Positions 54,110 through 64,000 of a stretch of DNA of 64,000 nucleotides are shown here, piece after piece. The DNA lies in NCBI GenBank assembly GCA_030180135.1, contig CM058239.1:41825789-41889788 (forward strand), in the 5' to 3' direction. The stretch's first letter is position 1, and every line of letters starts with the position of its first letter. Source of the stretch: Orychophragmus violaceus. Its lineage: Eukaryota > Streptophyta > Magnoliopsida > Brassicales > Brassicaceae. The translations under genes were made by a program, and so were the position numbers. Under the pieces are notes generated by a model. That model made no database searches, was not told where the DNA came from, and saw nothing but the letters and a program-made list of their open reading frames with translations.

Positions 54110-55145
54110 GGGCTCGACTGGTTCAAACGCGGCGGTTGCGGTTGCGGTTGCGGTTGCGAGAGTTTGTGGAAGCGGACGGTTGCGGTTAGTAGCGTTTGTA
54201 AACGTTTTGTACGACTGGTTTAACAATTGGAAGTAGCTGTGTTTGCGGAATATTCTTGACTGGTTGACAAGTGGTTGCGGTTAATAGCGGTTGAATAAAA
54301 ATAGTAAAGTAAAAATAATGTGTTAAATCAAATCAAGCTTGGGATGCTTCTCGAAAAAAAAAATGAATCAATTCCATTTTTCAAGAAAGTTTGATCTCAG
54401 ATTCTACGTTGCCACTACAATAAAGCTGAACTTGGGCGATGAGTTGCAGGACAACTGTAGAGGACAAGCATATTATTTCGACCAAAAGGAGCCACATGAA
54501 TTAACTTTCCCAAAGACTTGTTATTGTATCAAGCATCCTCTAAACGTGTTGGAGAACAAGAAACAGAGATCGAAAAAGTAAAATTAAACTGATTCTCAAA
54601 CAAAAAGTCCAAAATAGATTTTCAAAAACTAAATGAAAATTTCCAAAACACTAACATAGCTTCTTGTTAGAAAAACATCAAAAGAAAAACGTGAGAAAAA
54701 GATTCAGCCTTGTCTTCATATATGATTCTTCTTTAACGAGCATCCCATATCTCTCGCGCTATACCATCTCTAACGATTCTTCCTTTTTAAAGCTTCAAGC
54801 TTGTTCTTAATTTTATTCCAATTTAGAGTCAACGCATATTGTTTGTTTAATTCCGTGAGAACGTTTTGTTTTCCTTGTTTTGACAAATTTTTGCCTTTAC
54901 ATTGTTATAGGTAATAATTTAAATAATTTTTTTTTTAGATTTATACGTATTTAAAAAAAAAAAAATTTGTAAACGCAACCGCCCGCAACCGCAAACGCTT
55001 GCGAGAAGGAGCTTTTGATTTCTAGCGGTAAGGAGCGATTCCAAGCGATACAAAGCGGTTGTAATGATTGTTTCTAAACGCTATCAACCGCAACCACCCG
55101 CAAATGTAGCGTTTGCGGGTGGCAGCGGGTGAACCAATCAAGCTC
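54110..55145. mobile_element. PIF/Harbinger-type non-autonomous DNA transposon
   Basis: The element is 1036 bp and inserted in element B. The terminal inverted repeats are GGGCTCGACTGGTTCA at the left and, read inward from the right, GAGCTTGATTGGTTCA (three mismatches in 16). The target duplication is TAA (54107-54109 and 55146-55148), as in Harbinger elements. Element A has the uninterrupted version of this site (GGAACTAAGTGACC on its minus strand), which confirms the insertion. Both ends carry GCGGTTGCGG-type repeats in inverted orientation (54131-54190 and 54975-55130). The open frame at 54339-54581 matches nothing I know, and no transposase is visible. Confidence 0.8.
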
Positions 55146-55148
55146 TAA

Positions 55149-55940
55149 GTGACCATTGGACAGACTTGCAGAGCCTTTATGACTTTTAGAAAACCCCCAA
55201 ACGGATCCGCCTACCAAGGACACCCATATCTAACCAGGTATTCAGAGAATCCATTACTAGTCTCACTTTAATCTTGACTTTAATTTCTCACTTAAGGGCT
55301 TGGTAATATTTGGGTGGGATTCCTTTGATGTGTTTGGCATAGCCTGTGAACCTGTTCTTAAGTACGGTTTCTGATTTTTCTCTCCCTTGAAAGTAAAAAA
55401 AAAGAGAATAAAAACCGAGGATAATCTAGTAGCTTCGAAGTGGTCATGGGAGTGGTATAGACCCTTATTACCTCATGTGTATCCATGGAAAGATCCAAGG
55501 TTAAACCCCAATAAAAAGGGAAGAGCACTGATAGAAAAAATAAAATGATACCCAGTGGGGAAAAATCAGTGCTAAGGGAGAAATGGAAAAGAAAGAAACC
55601 AGAAACCGACAATTTGGTGGTCAGATACTGAATAGGTTGAGTCCATGTGTCCTTTGATTCGATAATCCCTCTTAGAGACTGCACCTAATTGTATACAAAG
55701 ACTGGTGTGGTGAACTTGAATGTCCTAACTTGATTGTGGAGTTTACTTGGGACAGTTGCTAAGTGTAGAGGAAGTATATTGTGGTCTTGAGCTATGTAGG
55801 AAAGTTTTCTGTGGTTTACTAAGTCAATGTGAATGCGAAAGTTCCTAGGACGAAATGAGTTTCTGAGGTTTCAAACTTCTTTTCTTATATTTTGGTTCTT
55901 TACTTGCTTGAGGGCAAGCAAGAGCTAAGTGTGGGGGAGT
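55149..55940 (+). other. Element B 3' non-coding region
   Basis: This is homologous to 42658-43440 of element A on the minus strand, for example the block around the CCCAGTGGGGAAAAATC text. It ends in the polypurine tract. The minus-strand open frame at 55358-55684 is incidental. Confidence 0.7.
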
Positions 55941-57139
55941 TGATATACCATGGTTTTTTTAGGACTTTTAACCATGGTATATGTCTTCTTATCGAGTCTT
56001 TTAGAGTCCTTTGGAGTCTTTTTATCTATGTTTTCATGTCTAGGTACGTTTGGAGCGGAATTGGAGATTATGGAGCTTTTTGGAGCATTTTGGAGATTTA
56101 ACCCGAGAGATAGAGTTCACTGGCCAAAAAAGAGGTCAGCATCGATCGACATACATTGTGCATCGATCGACACACGAGCGTGACCAGACATTCTCGGCGA
56201 GTTTAATGAAGATTATAGAAATTGCAGTTTTGCCCAGAAGTTCCTGATAATTACAAAGAAGCCCCAAAACGTGATTAGCATTATAATTAGGTTTTACAGC
56301 CACTTGTTAGGCTAAGTTTTATTCTAAGTTTTATTCTAAGTTTTATTCTAAGATTTTCTTGAAGAGAGTTTAGGAGATTTAGGGGCTGGTTTTGTTCTCG
56401 AAAGAGACTTGATTTCGAACCCATGTTCTTATTCTTTTGATTATTCCATGATATCTATTTTGACTAGGTTTTCTGTCATGATTGCTATGTCTGAGTAGAT
56501 CTATTGTTAGGTTAGGGATTTGAAGGAATGTTAGATTAACTGATTTATTTAGATTCATCGTCTAGTTCTTCATCTAAACTGTTCTTAATGCTTAATATGA
56601 ACTGGCCATTTAGATTATTGATTTTAGGTTGATTCACGCAACGACAGTTGGTTAATTAACTAGATCTCATTTAGGTGAGCAATTTATCTATGCGCAAAGA
56701 AATTTGGTTTAGAGAAATTGTGAACGAACGAACTTGGAATAATTGCATGTTTAGAACTCTAGGATTCGCAACGAAAGTTGGCTTTCTAGGTTGTTAGACA
56801 TAGATAATTATCGCAGCAAAAGCTGGTTAGTTTTACCTTTGTGATTCTAGTTCAAGAACGCTATAGATTGAATCTGATTATCTGTTATCTGATTTCCTGA
56901 TTTCCTGAGAAATTCCCGAAACCTAACGCCTTCGTTTGATTGCTTACATCCACCTCGCTTGATCTGTTTACTTGCTATTTTGTTTACTGCTTTACAATCT
57001 TCTTCGTTTAACTTAATCCGAACTACTCATAATCTATCGTGTGACCGGAGTCTTTGTGGATTCGATACCCTAAGTACTACATCTGCATCACTGTGCACTT
57101 GCAGTTAGAATAGGATTAAAACCTGACCCTATCAGAGAT

Positions 57140-58318
57140 CTCAACGAGGAAGTATACATGAAACTTCCTCCGGGTTTTCAATCTTCTGATCCTAATAAGG
57201 TATGCCGTCTTAAAAAGTCTTTATATGGTTTGAAACAAGCTCCTCAGTGCTGGTTTGCGAAGCTCTCTATGGCTCTGAATAATTTCGGATTCAAGCAAGG
57301 CTACCCAAACTATTCTTTATTCTCACTGATCCAAGGCACTACAGTCCTTCATATCCTTGTCTATGTAGACGATTTTGTTATTGCTGGTAATGATCTCTCA
57401 GCTATACAAAAGTTCAAGGACTACTTGCATTCATGCTTTCACATGAAGGATCTCGGAAAACTGAAATACTTCCTTGGTATCGAGGTAGCTAGAGGACCAG
57501 ACGGGTTTTGTCTCTCTCAGCGCAAATATACGTTAGATATCATTGCTGAAGCTGGTCTTATCGGAGCAAAGCCGTCTGCAGTTCCTGTTGAAGTTAGTCA
57601 CAAGCTTGGTTCGATTAAAGGACCAGAACTCAAGAATCCGGAAAAGTACAGGCGTCTTGTTGGTCGGCTGATTTACTTGTCCATTACGCGACAAGACTTA
57701 AGCTACATAGTCCACATCTTATCGCAGTTCATTCAAACACCTCTTGTGGCTCATTGGGAAGCTGCTCTTCGTGTGGTCCGTTATCTTAAAGGCTCACCCG
57801 CGCAAGGGATCCTCTGACGTCGAGACAATGAACTTACGATCACAGCTTATTGCGACTCCGACTGGGCTGCCTGCCCACGCACCCGTCGGTCTCTCTCTGC
57901 GTGTATCGTCTATTTGGGCGACTCGCCAATCTCGTGGAAGACGAAGAAACATGATACCGTCTCTTGCTCTTCAGCAGAGGCCGAGTATCGATCCATGGCT
58001 TACACGCTCCGCGAACTCAAGTGGTTAAAAGGATTGCTGCATACTTTCGGGTTTGATCACTCTCATCCCATGCGACTTTATTGCGACAATCAGGCTGCTT
58101 TGCACATCGCTGCGAACCCGGTCTTCCATGAACGAACAAAGCACATTGAATTGGATTGCCATCTTGTTCGATATGCGGTACAAGATGGCCTTATTGTTAC
58201 CAAACACATCTCCACCTCTGAACAACCAGCTGATCTCTTCACCAAAGCACTTCCAAGACCAAATTTTGAGAGACTCTTGTCCAAGTTAGGTGTTAGGAAC
58301 TTCCCACCACCTACTTGA
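57140..58318 (+). pseudogene. Copia-3 polyprotein, C-terminal half, one stop
   Basis: The frame resumes after the GAGAT duplication with EVYMKLPPGFQ and runs through the reverse transcriptase (YGLKQAPQCWFAKL, then VYVDDFVIAGND) and RNase H. RNase H shows SSAEAEYRSMAYTLRELKWL, then LYCDNQAALHIAANPVFHER. The frame ends in TGA just before the G-run. One in-frame TGA at 57815-57817 interrupts it at an expected Leu codon. Active-site motifs are otherwise kept. Confidence 0.9.
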
Positions 58319-58445
58319 GGGGGGGGGGTATAGGAAATGTCAATATTCCTTTCACGATTTGGTGTTGTACAGAATAGGAAATATGTATGTGTATATAAAT
58401 CACATTTATGTGAATGAATAAGAGAAGCCATTACAGATTATTTCA

Positions 58446-59318
58446 CCCAATAGATAGTAAAACCAAAAAATGTTCGTAAAGAGACCGAGAAAAAATAACG
58501 TGTCACGACAATTTAACTCTTGCAAAAACCAAGTTCCAATATTAAGCTATGAAATAAACGAAGATTTGAATAAGTTTAACCACACTACTTTTCAATCACT
58601 TGGTAAGAAGAATGAATAAAACCAAATTAGTACACATATATATTAGAATTTGTAAGAAAAATGATTATACAAGGAAAAACTAGTATGAGACGAGTGACAA
58701 AAATACACGAAAACAAACGTGAAGTGATGATATGCATAAGCACAAAGAAATTCTATGAACTTATCTAGTCAAGTTTGCAAGAGAGACACCAGAGATTCAA
58801 AAGTCCATATGTACTATGATGAGGTTGATGGTGAACCATCTTCCAATTACCTGCAGTGTGAGTGAGAGAGTGTGAGTGAGAGAGAGAGAAAAGTTATTGT
58901 GCCAATTGAAACAACAATGTTGGATATAGGTTTAGCACTCATCCATAAGTCCATTGAAACCTGACATTTCATCAAAAATATTTCAGTCCAAAGATCAAGT
59001 CCGCTAAGGAGTCAACAGCCCAGCGAGAAGTCAGATTATTTTCACTATAAATAGACTCTTCATTGTTCATTTTATGCGACATGTATCTTGTGAAGGCTCC
59101 GAACTACATTTATAAAGTGACGAACCCAAGCAATCTTTAGGGAGCATGTCTATCGACAGACTCCACCTCGTAATCCTATTCATTGTTTGGCTCCGGCCTA
59201 ATCATCAATAACATAGAGTTTCCGAACCCATTTTTAATCTTTCTTATCTTGTTAGTTCAGATCCTTTTGATCATAACTATGACTCTTTCGGACTAGATCG
59301 AAATTCCGTAACAACAAT
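58446..59318 (+). other. Spacer and probable 5' LTR of the gypsy relic
   Basis: A GA/GT-rich microsatellite lies at about 58857-58892. The probable LTR spans roughly 58918-59312, with CACTATAAATAGAC (TATA box, about 59041-59054) and an end in CCGTAACA before the primer site. The exact LTR start is uncertain and no 3' LTR is present in the window. Confidence 0.4.
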
Positions 59319-62290
59319 TGGCGCCGTCTGTGGGACAAAAAACTCTTCTACACTTAAGAGGAAGTCGAAGATGACAAGATCAGCTTTGATCAGTGATAAT
59401 ACCCGAGTCATCCAAACAGACTCCGATCCCACCGACACCGAAAATCATCACCGAGCCACCAACACCATCGATACCGAACTCCCGCGCTTCGCCCATCGGT
59501 GATCCAACTAATAGGACTCAGACAAGCAGCATGATCATGGGAGGACTTCTGACCTGCAACGACTCGGTGAGGTCAATAAAGAAATACGGACGAAAAGCAG
59601 AGACATAACGACGTCGAAAGCAAAGCACAAACTACGAGCTCAGAAGCGAGGGCAAGATAGCATTCACCGAAAGTGACGAGAGGGGATTATATAAACCGCA
59701 CAACGATCCGATCGTCGTCGAGGTACAAATTGGCAAATGCGAGGCAACTAGAGTCTTAATTGACACCGGAAGCACGATCGACCTCATATACGAAGAAACC
59801 CTACAAAGAATGGAACTGCGCGACTACGAGATAAAACGCCCGAAAAGACCTTTCACTGTTTTCTCCGGTGACAAGATCACAACCATCGGTACGACCAAAC
59901 TACTAGTTCGGTTCGGGATGACAACGGTGATAACCAAGTTCGTAATCATCAACCGACCGGCCATCTACAATGCTATCTTAGAAATGCCATGGATCCACGC
60001 CATGAAAGCAGTTCCATTGACCTACTACCAATGCGTCAAGTTCCCAACCTCGGACGACACTTTAACAATCCGAGGAAGCCAGGATGTTTCAAGTACTTGT
60101 TTTCTCGTCGAACATAAATTACGATGAAAATTCTGGGCTGTTTAGTTGCCGAACCAAAAATAGAGCTGTCACCACATGACGGGCCTCACTGCGACATGAT
60201 CGAACAAATTAACATTTACATCAGCGACCCAGAATGATGCGTTGGAATAGGCGCAGAACTAAGGAAGGATCTGAAAGACCGACTCATTGATTTCCTCCAC
60301 CGAAATGCTTCGACTTTCGCCTGGTCAACCATCGAAATGACACGTATCGACCCTACAGTCACCTGCCACGAACTCCACGTCGATCCAGCGTTCAAACCCA
60401 TCAAGCAGAAAAGAAGAAAACTCGGGCTGGAATGCTCCAAAGCAGTCAACGACGAAGTAGAAAGGCTATCCAAAGCATGCTCGATAACCGAAGTAAAATA
60501 CCCATATTAGCTCGCAAACCTGGTGGTCGTCAAGAAGAAAATTCAGAAAGTGGCGAGTATGCTTCGACTTCACCGACCTCAACAAAACTTATCCAAAGGA
60601 CAGTTTCCCACTACCTCACATCGATAGACTCATTGATGCCACGGCAGGCAACAAACTCTTACAATTCATGGACGCGTTTGCCGGATACAACCACATAATG
60701 ATGCATCCAGAAAACCGAGAGAAGACGTCATTCATCACCGACCGAGGAACATATTGTTACAAGGTGATGCCCTTCGGCCTCAAAAACGTTAAAGCAACAT
60801 ATCAAAGGCTCGTCAGTAAAATGTTCGCCGACCAGCTCGGACAAACAATGGAGGTATACATAGACGATATGCTGGTAAAGTAAGCATCAGCTGACGACCA
60901 CGTCGCCTACCTCACTACATGCTTCGACAGTCTAAATAAGTATGGAATGAAGCTCAACCCAGCCAAATGTACATTTGGCGTCACCTCGGGATAATTCCAT
61001 GGGTACATAGTCACGAAGAGAGGAATATAAGCAACCCACAAAAGATCACAACACACACCGGTCTCCCGTCGCCAAGGAGTACACGCAAAGTGCAAAAACT
61101 CACAAGGCGAATCGCCACCTTAAGTCGGTTCTTCTCCAAGTCAACGGACATGTGCTTGCCTTTTTATCAACACCTCCCGTCCTGGCCAAACCAGAGGAAG
61201 GGGAAACCATGTACCTCTACATATCAACACCTCCCGTCCTGGCCAAACCAGAGGAAGGGGAAACCATGTACCTCTACATATCAATGTCAACTTCAGCAGT
61301 AAGAGGCATCCTCGTCAGGGAGGATAGAGGTGACCAGAAACCAGTCTTCTATATTAGTAAAAGCCTCGACGACGCCGGGACCCGATATTCCACCCTTGAA
61401 AAACTCTTTTTAGCAGCCGTTACCTCGGCAAGAAAGATCCGACCGTATTTCCAATCGCATCCATTAGTCGTCCTCACCAATCAACCACTGAGAACCATAC
61501 TACAAAGCCCAACTCAGTCGGAAAGAATGGAAAAGTGTGAAGTGGAATTAAGCTAGTACGACATCGAATACCAACCATGGACAACTGTGAAATCACTAGT
61601 CCTGGCAGGTTTTCTAATTGAGTTACCGCCAGAACTCACCCGCGGCAGAGAGGAAGCAATGGTAAAAAAATGGACTATGTTCGTCGACGGATCATCCTCT
61701 CAAAACGAATCAGGGATTGGAATCAGGTTGACTTCCCCAACAAGAGAAATTTTGGAGCAATCTTTCCGACTCCCGTTCCAGGCATAAAATAACGAGGCAG
61801 AATACGAAGCCCTCATAGCCGAACTACGATTAGAAAAAGCGATCAGAGCAAGATACATCGACGCGTTCTGCGATTCACAACTCGTTGCTAGCCAGCACAA
61901 CGATGAATACTAAGCTAAAACGATTGAATGGGCGCATATTAAAAATCGTTCAAAACTTGGCAGGAGAATTCAGCATCTTCCCGCTCACCAAAATCCCGCG
62001 AAGTGACAATTCATCAGCCGATGTGTTAGCAGCCCTTTCTTCCACACCTGATCCAGGCTTCCGGTGAGTCTTACCAGTCAAATGATCCGCTAAACCGAGC
62101 ATTGACACCCAAAAATCGTTCTCTATCTCCGAGCTCGAAGACGAAATGGATGACGCCGACGAAACAAACGAGTTATTCATCGAGTAGGCCCCAGAGAAAA
62201 TGGATGATTTGAGAGATGAGATCCAAGCTTACTTCCTAGAAGGAACGGTCTAGAAGATAGGTGGGCGGACCGGGGTTTGAAAGCGAGGTG
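59319..62290 (+). pseudogene. Decayed Ty3/gypsy element of the Tat type
   Basis: The primer-site region reads TTGGCGCCGTCTGTGGGA (about 59319-59337), as in Tat elements. The start of gag follows (from about 59370), but most of gag is missing. The protease has IDTGSTIDLIYEETLQRM (about 59759-59812). The reverse transcriptase has a FMDAFAGYNHI segment, the VMPFGLKN motif and YIDD (60857-60868). The first RNase H shows FYISKSLDDAGTRYSTLEK. A second, archaeal-type RNase H (WTMFVDGSSSQNESGIGI, then NNEAEYEALIAELRL, about 61670-61840) marks the Tat clade. Stops and frameshifts are frequent and the integrase is absent. The element is cut off near 62290 by element C. Confidence 0.8.
61165..61278 (+). 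repeat. 57-bp exact tandem duplication in the gypsy relic
   Basis: The unit at 61165-61221 is repeated at 61222-61278. It encodes 19 codons (STPPVLAKPEEGETMYLY), so it keeps the frame. It lies at the border of reverse transcriptase and RNase H. Confidence 0.92.
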
Positions 62291-62294
62291 CGCC

Positions 62295-63230
62295 TGATAG
62301 GTCTAGTTTTATCCCTATACTAACTGCAAGTGCACAGTAATGTAGTTGTAGTACTTAGGGTATCGAATCCACAGGGGCTCCGGTCAATGATAGATTAAGA
62401 ACGATCAGATTAAACTAGGTGAAAGTAATGAGAAACTAAAGCAAGCAGAAAAGTAAATCAGTAGCAAGCGAGTTTGTGAGCGAGAAAGCGAAGGCGTTAA
62501 GTCTAGGGAGTTCTCAGGAAATCAGGAACACAAGCAATCAATCAATTATCAGGATTCAGATATCGATATTCTAGAACTAGAATCACAATCATATAACAAA
62601 CCAACTCTCGCTGCGAATGCTAACTATGTCTAAAAACCTAGAAAACCAAATCTCTTTGCGAATTCTAGAGTTCTAAACATGCATTTAGTTTAGGTTCTTT
62701 CGTTCACAAATTCCCTAAGCCAAATCTCTTTGCGAATAGGTTATTTGCTCAGCTAGGTTCTTTTCTAATCTATTAACCAACTCTCGCTGCGCTAACAGAT
62801 CTGATATCAATAATCTAAGTAGCTAATTCCGATTATGCATTAAGATCAACCTAGATGAAGAACTAGACGATATGAATCCCTACGGATTGATTAAACTATA
62901 ATTCCATGAATCCCTAATGAGAATCCCTACACCTAACAGGTAAACTACTCAGAAATGTTCATCGAAACAGAAGATATCATAAGTAGAAAACCAAATATCA
63001 TTAAACAGAATAATCAACAGGGGTTCGAAATCAAGTCTCTTTCGAGAACCATATCAGCCCCTAAGGCTCTCTCTCTGAATAAAATAATGCGTAAGTAAAT
63101 CGTAGTCTAAACAAGTGGCTAAAAACCCTAATATATAGTCTAAAACACGTTTTGGGCTTCTGTGTAAATATCTGGGCTTTTCTGCAATATCAGCATTCTT
63201 CATTAAACCGCCGAGTCTGGCCCATCTAGC
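62295..63230 (-). mobile_element. Element C: partial LTR related to elements A and B
   Basis: The block starts TGATAGGTCTAG and follows the LTR of element A in the same orientation. It shares CTGCAAGTGCACAGT, then AGGGTATCGAATCCACAGGG, then the CAATCAATCAAT region and GGTTCGAAATCAAGTC. It is clearly more diverged than A is from its own partner LTR. Copia-4 interrupts it at 63231, before the expected palindrome pair. The rest would lie beyond the window. Confidence 0.8.
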
Positions 63231-64000
63231 TGTTGGGAATGTCCTGAAATCTACCGTACTATCTCTAGAAAGTATGATAAGTGTCGAGATCAGACATAAG
63301 TCATAAATACTGGGTGATCATGATGACTTGCTAGAGCCCGCTCATGATCTATAAGTTTAGGACTTATTACCAGTATTGTATGATCCCTAAGGGTCACACA
63401 CCATAGCTAACGGGAAAGTTAACAAGGAATTAATACGGTAAGATGCAAGGCATTTACTGTATTTGTACAGAGATTTGGGCCAGACAAAATACAGGCTTTT
63501 GTCTGATTTGTGTCTTGGGCCCAAAATCCTAATGAGCCATTAGTTTAATTACTTGGGCCCATATAAGGAAGAGGAGTGGCGCAGGAAGCCCTAAGGCTTG
63601 ATGCCTCTGCGATTTTCACACAAGCCGTCCTCTCTCTCTCTGTTGATTCGAACTTGGTCTAGCAGCCTGATCCAATAGCTTGTAAGCGTGTGGATACCTG
63701 AGGAGGAGCCGGTAATCATCAGCTCTTGCAGATCTCAATATTCCATTGATTAATCCGCTGCAATCATAAGGTAATGATCCTGATCTGTTTATGATTCAAC
63801 TGCAAATCACCTAGATCCTAGATAATTATGTGCTAGGTTGTAACCTGACAATTACACCATGAACTCACATAATCCTTCAGTGGTATCAGAGCCTAGGTCA
63901 TTAGGTTTTTGCTTTTTGGATCATACTAGGTTGTTTATTAGTTTGATGAATCGATTTTAATGAGTAAAATTGATTGAAACTTGGAAAACCTAGAAATATA
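63231..64000 (+). mobile_element. Copia-4: 5' LTR and leader start, cut by window end
   Basis: The LTR spans 63231-63879 (649 bp), is clearly homologous to the Copia-2 LTRs and has several small differences and indels. It ends AATCCTTCA, followed by the primer site TGGTATCAGAGCC (63881-63893). A splice-donor-like AAG/GTAATG lies at 63771, the same place as in Copia-1 and Copia-2. The gag gene would lie to the right of the window. Confidence 0.88.

Larger units (their letters stand above)
50575..57134 (+). mobile_element. Element B: non-autonomous LTR retrotransposon, gag-only
   Basis: The LTRs are 1192 bp (50575-51766) and 1194 bp (55941-57134). I count roughly 40 substitutions and four indels (about 97% identity). 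The duplication GAGAT (50570-50574 and 57135-57139) lies in the reverse transcriptase codons of Copia-3. The primer site region TTTGGCGCCGTTGCCGGGGA is at 51771-51790 and the polypurine tract AAGTGTGGGGGAGT at 55927-55940. The interior encodes a Gag-like frame only, and a Harbinger-type element sits in its 3' part. Confidence 0.93.
47171..58445 (+). mobile_element. Copia-3 with very short LTRs (split by element B)
   Basis: The LTRs are only 117 bp (47171-47287 and 58329-58445), start TATAGGAAATG, end ATTTCA and differ at two positions. The target duplication is CCCAA (47166-47170 and 58446-58450). The primer site TGGTATCAGAGCAGG follows directly at 47288. A G-run of 12 (58317-58328 region) is the polypurine tract. 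Without element B it is about 4.7 kb. The 5' terminal TA instead of TG is unusual. Confidence 0.92.

Noticed and set aside
54339..54581. 80-codon frame inside the Harbinger-type element as a transposase remnant
   Set aside because: No DDE or Myb-like motif is visible, so I do not assign it.
58317..58328. Long G-run as a telomere-like or structural motif
   Set aside because: Its place right before the Copia-3 right LTR identifies it as the polypurine tract.
1..64000. tRNA or rRNA genes
   Set aside because: I saw no full cloverleaf or rRNA text. The only polymerase III boxes with good spacing belong to the SINE at 40343-40567.

Overview
This window is plant nuclear DNA, most likely from a Brassicaceae genome. 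The evidence is the Arabidopsis-type F-box and pectin methylesterase inhibitor genes, Athila/Tat-type primer-binding sites, Helitron termini of the Arabidopsis kind, and AT-rich spacers. It looks like a gene-poor, transposon-rich region, such as a pericentromere. All boundaries and mismatch counts below were read by eye.

Layout: 1-8350 holds decayed non-LTR and other repeats, one promoter-like block (about 3550-3850) and a broken OB-fold (RPA1-like) gene. An intact secreted invertase/pectin methylesterase inhibitor gene lies at 8464-9000. A nearly complete LINE (9291-15447, minus strand) follows, flanked by a perfect 16-bp target duplication. Next come a gypsy LTR-like piece, a broken nuclear intron-maturase gene fused to a LINE fragment (15.5-18.5 kb), and an intact F-box gene (19228-20376, minus strand).

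From 21.4 to 37.2 kb there is a three-level nest. A non-coding retroposon with a poly-A tail (21457-37159, 16-bp duplication) is split by Copia-1 (22314-37024, duplication GGTTA), which is split by Copia-2 (28125-35418, duplication GATTC). After an AT-rich stretch with a tRNA-derived SINE comes element A (41471-46641, minus strand, duplication AAGGG). A second nest follows: Copia-3, with 117-bp LTRs (47171-58445, duplication CCCAA), is split by element B (50575-57134, plus strand, same family as A, duplication GAGAT), which carries a Harbinger-type insertion (54110-55145, duplication TAA). The right end has a decayed Tat-type gypsy element, a partial A/B-type LTR and the start of a fourth Copia.

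The most interesting signal is a short module made of two copies of a TCGATCGA-centred palindrome, usually exactly 21 bp apart. I find 24 such pairs, 20 of them at 21 bp. They lie in the LTRs, leaders and internal parts of two unrelated element classes: Copia-1, and the A/B family with its gypsy-type primer site. In Copia-1 the module sits at the predicted transcription start, and six more pairs lie in a leader that looks like an intron. That intron would have its donor in the LTR and its acceptor 2 nt before the gag start codon. Copia-2 has the same donor and acceptor. Other points: Copia-2 has near-identical LTRs and an open gag frame but a dead pol; the A/B family carries only a gag-like frame; and the LINE and the non-coding retroposon share a 3' tail.
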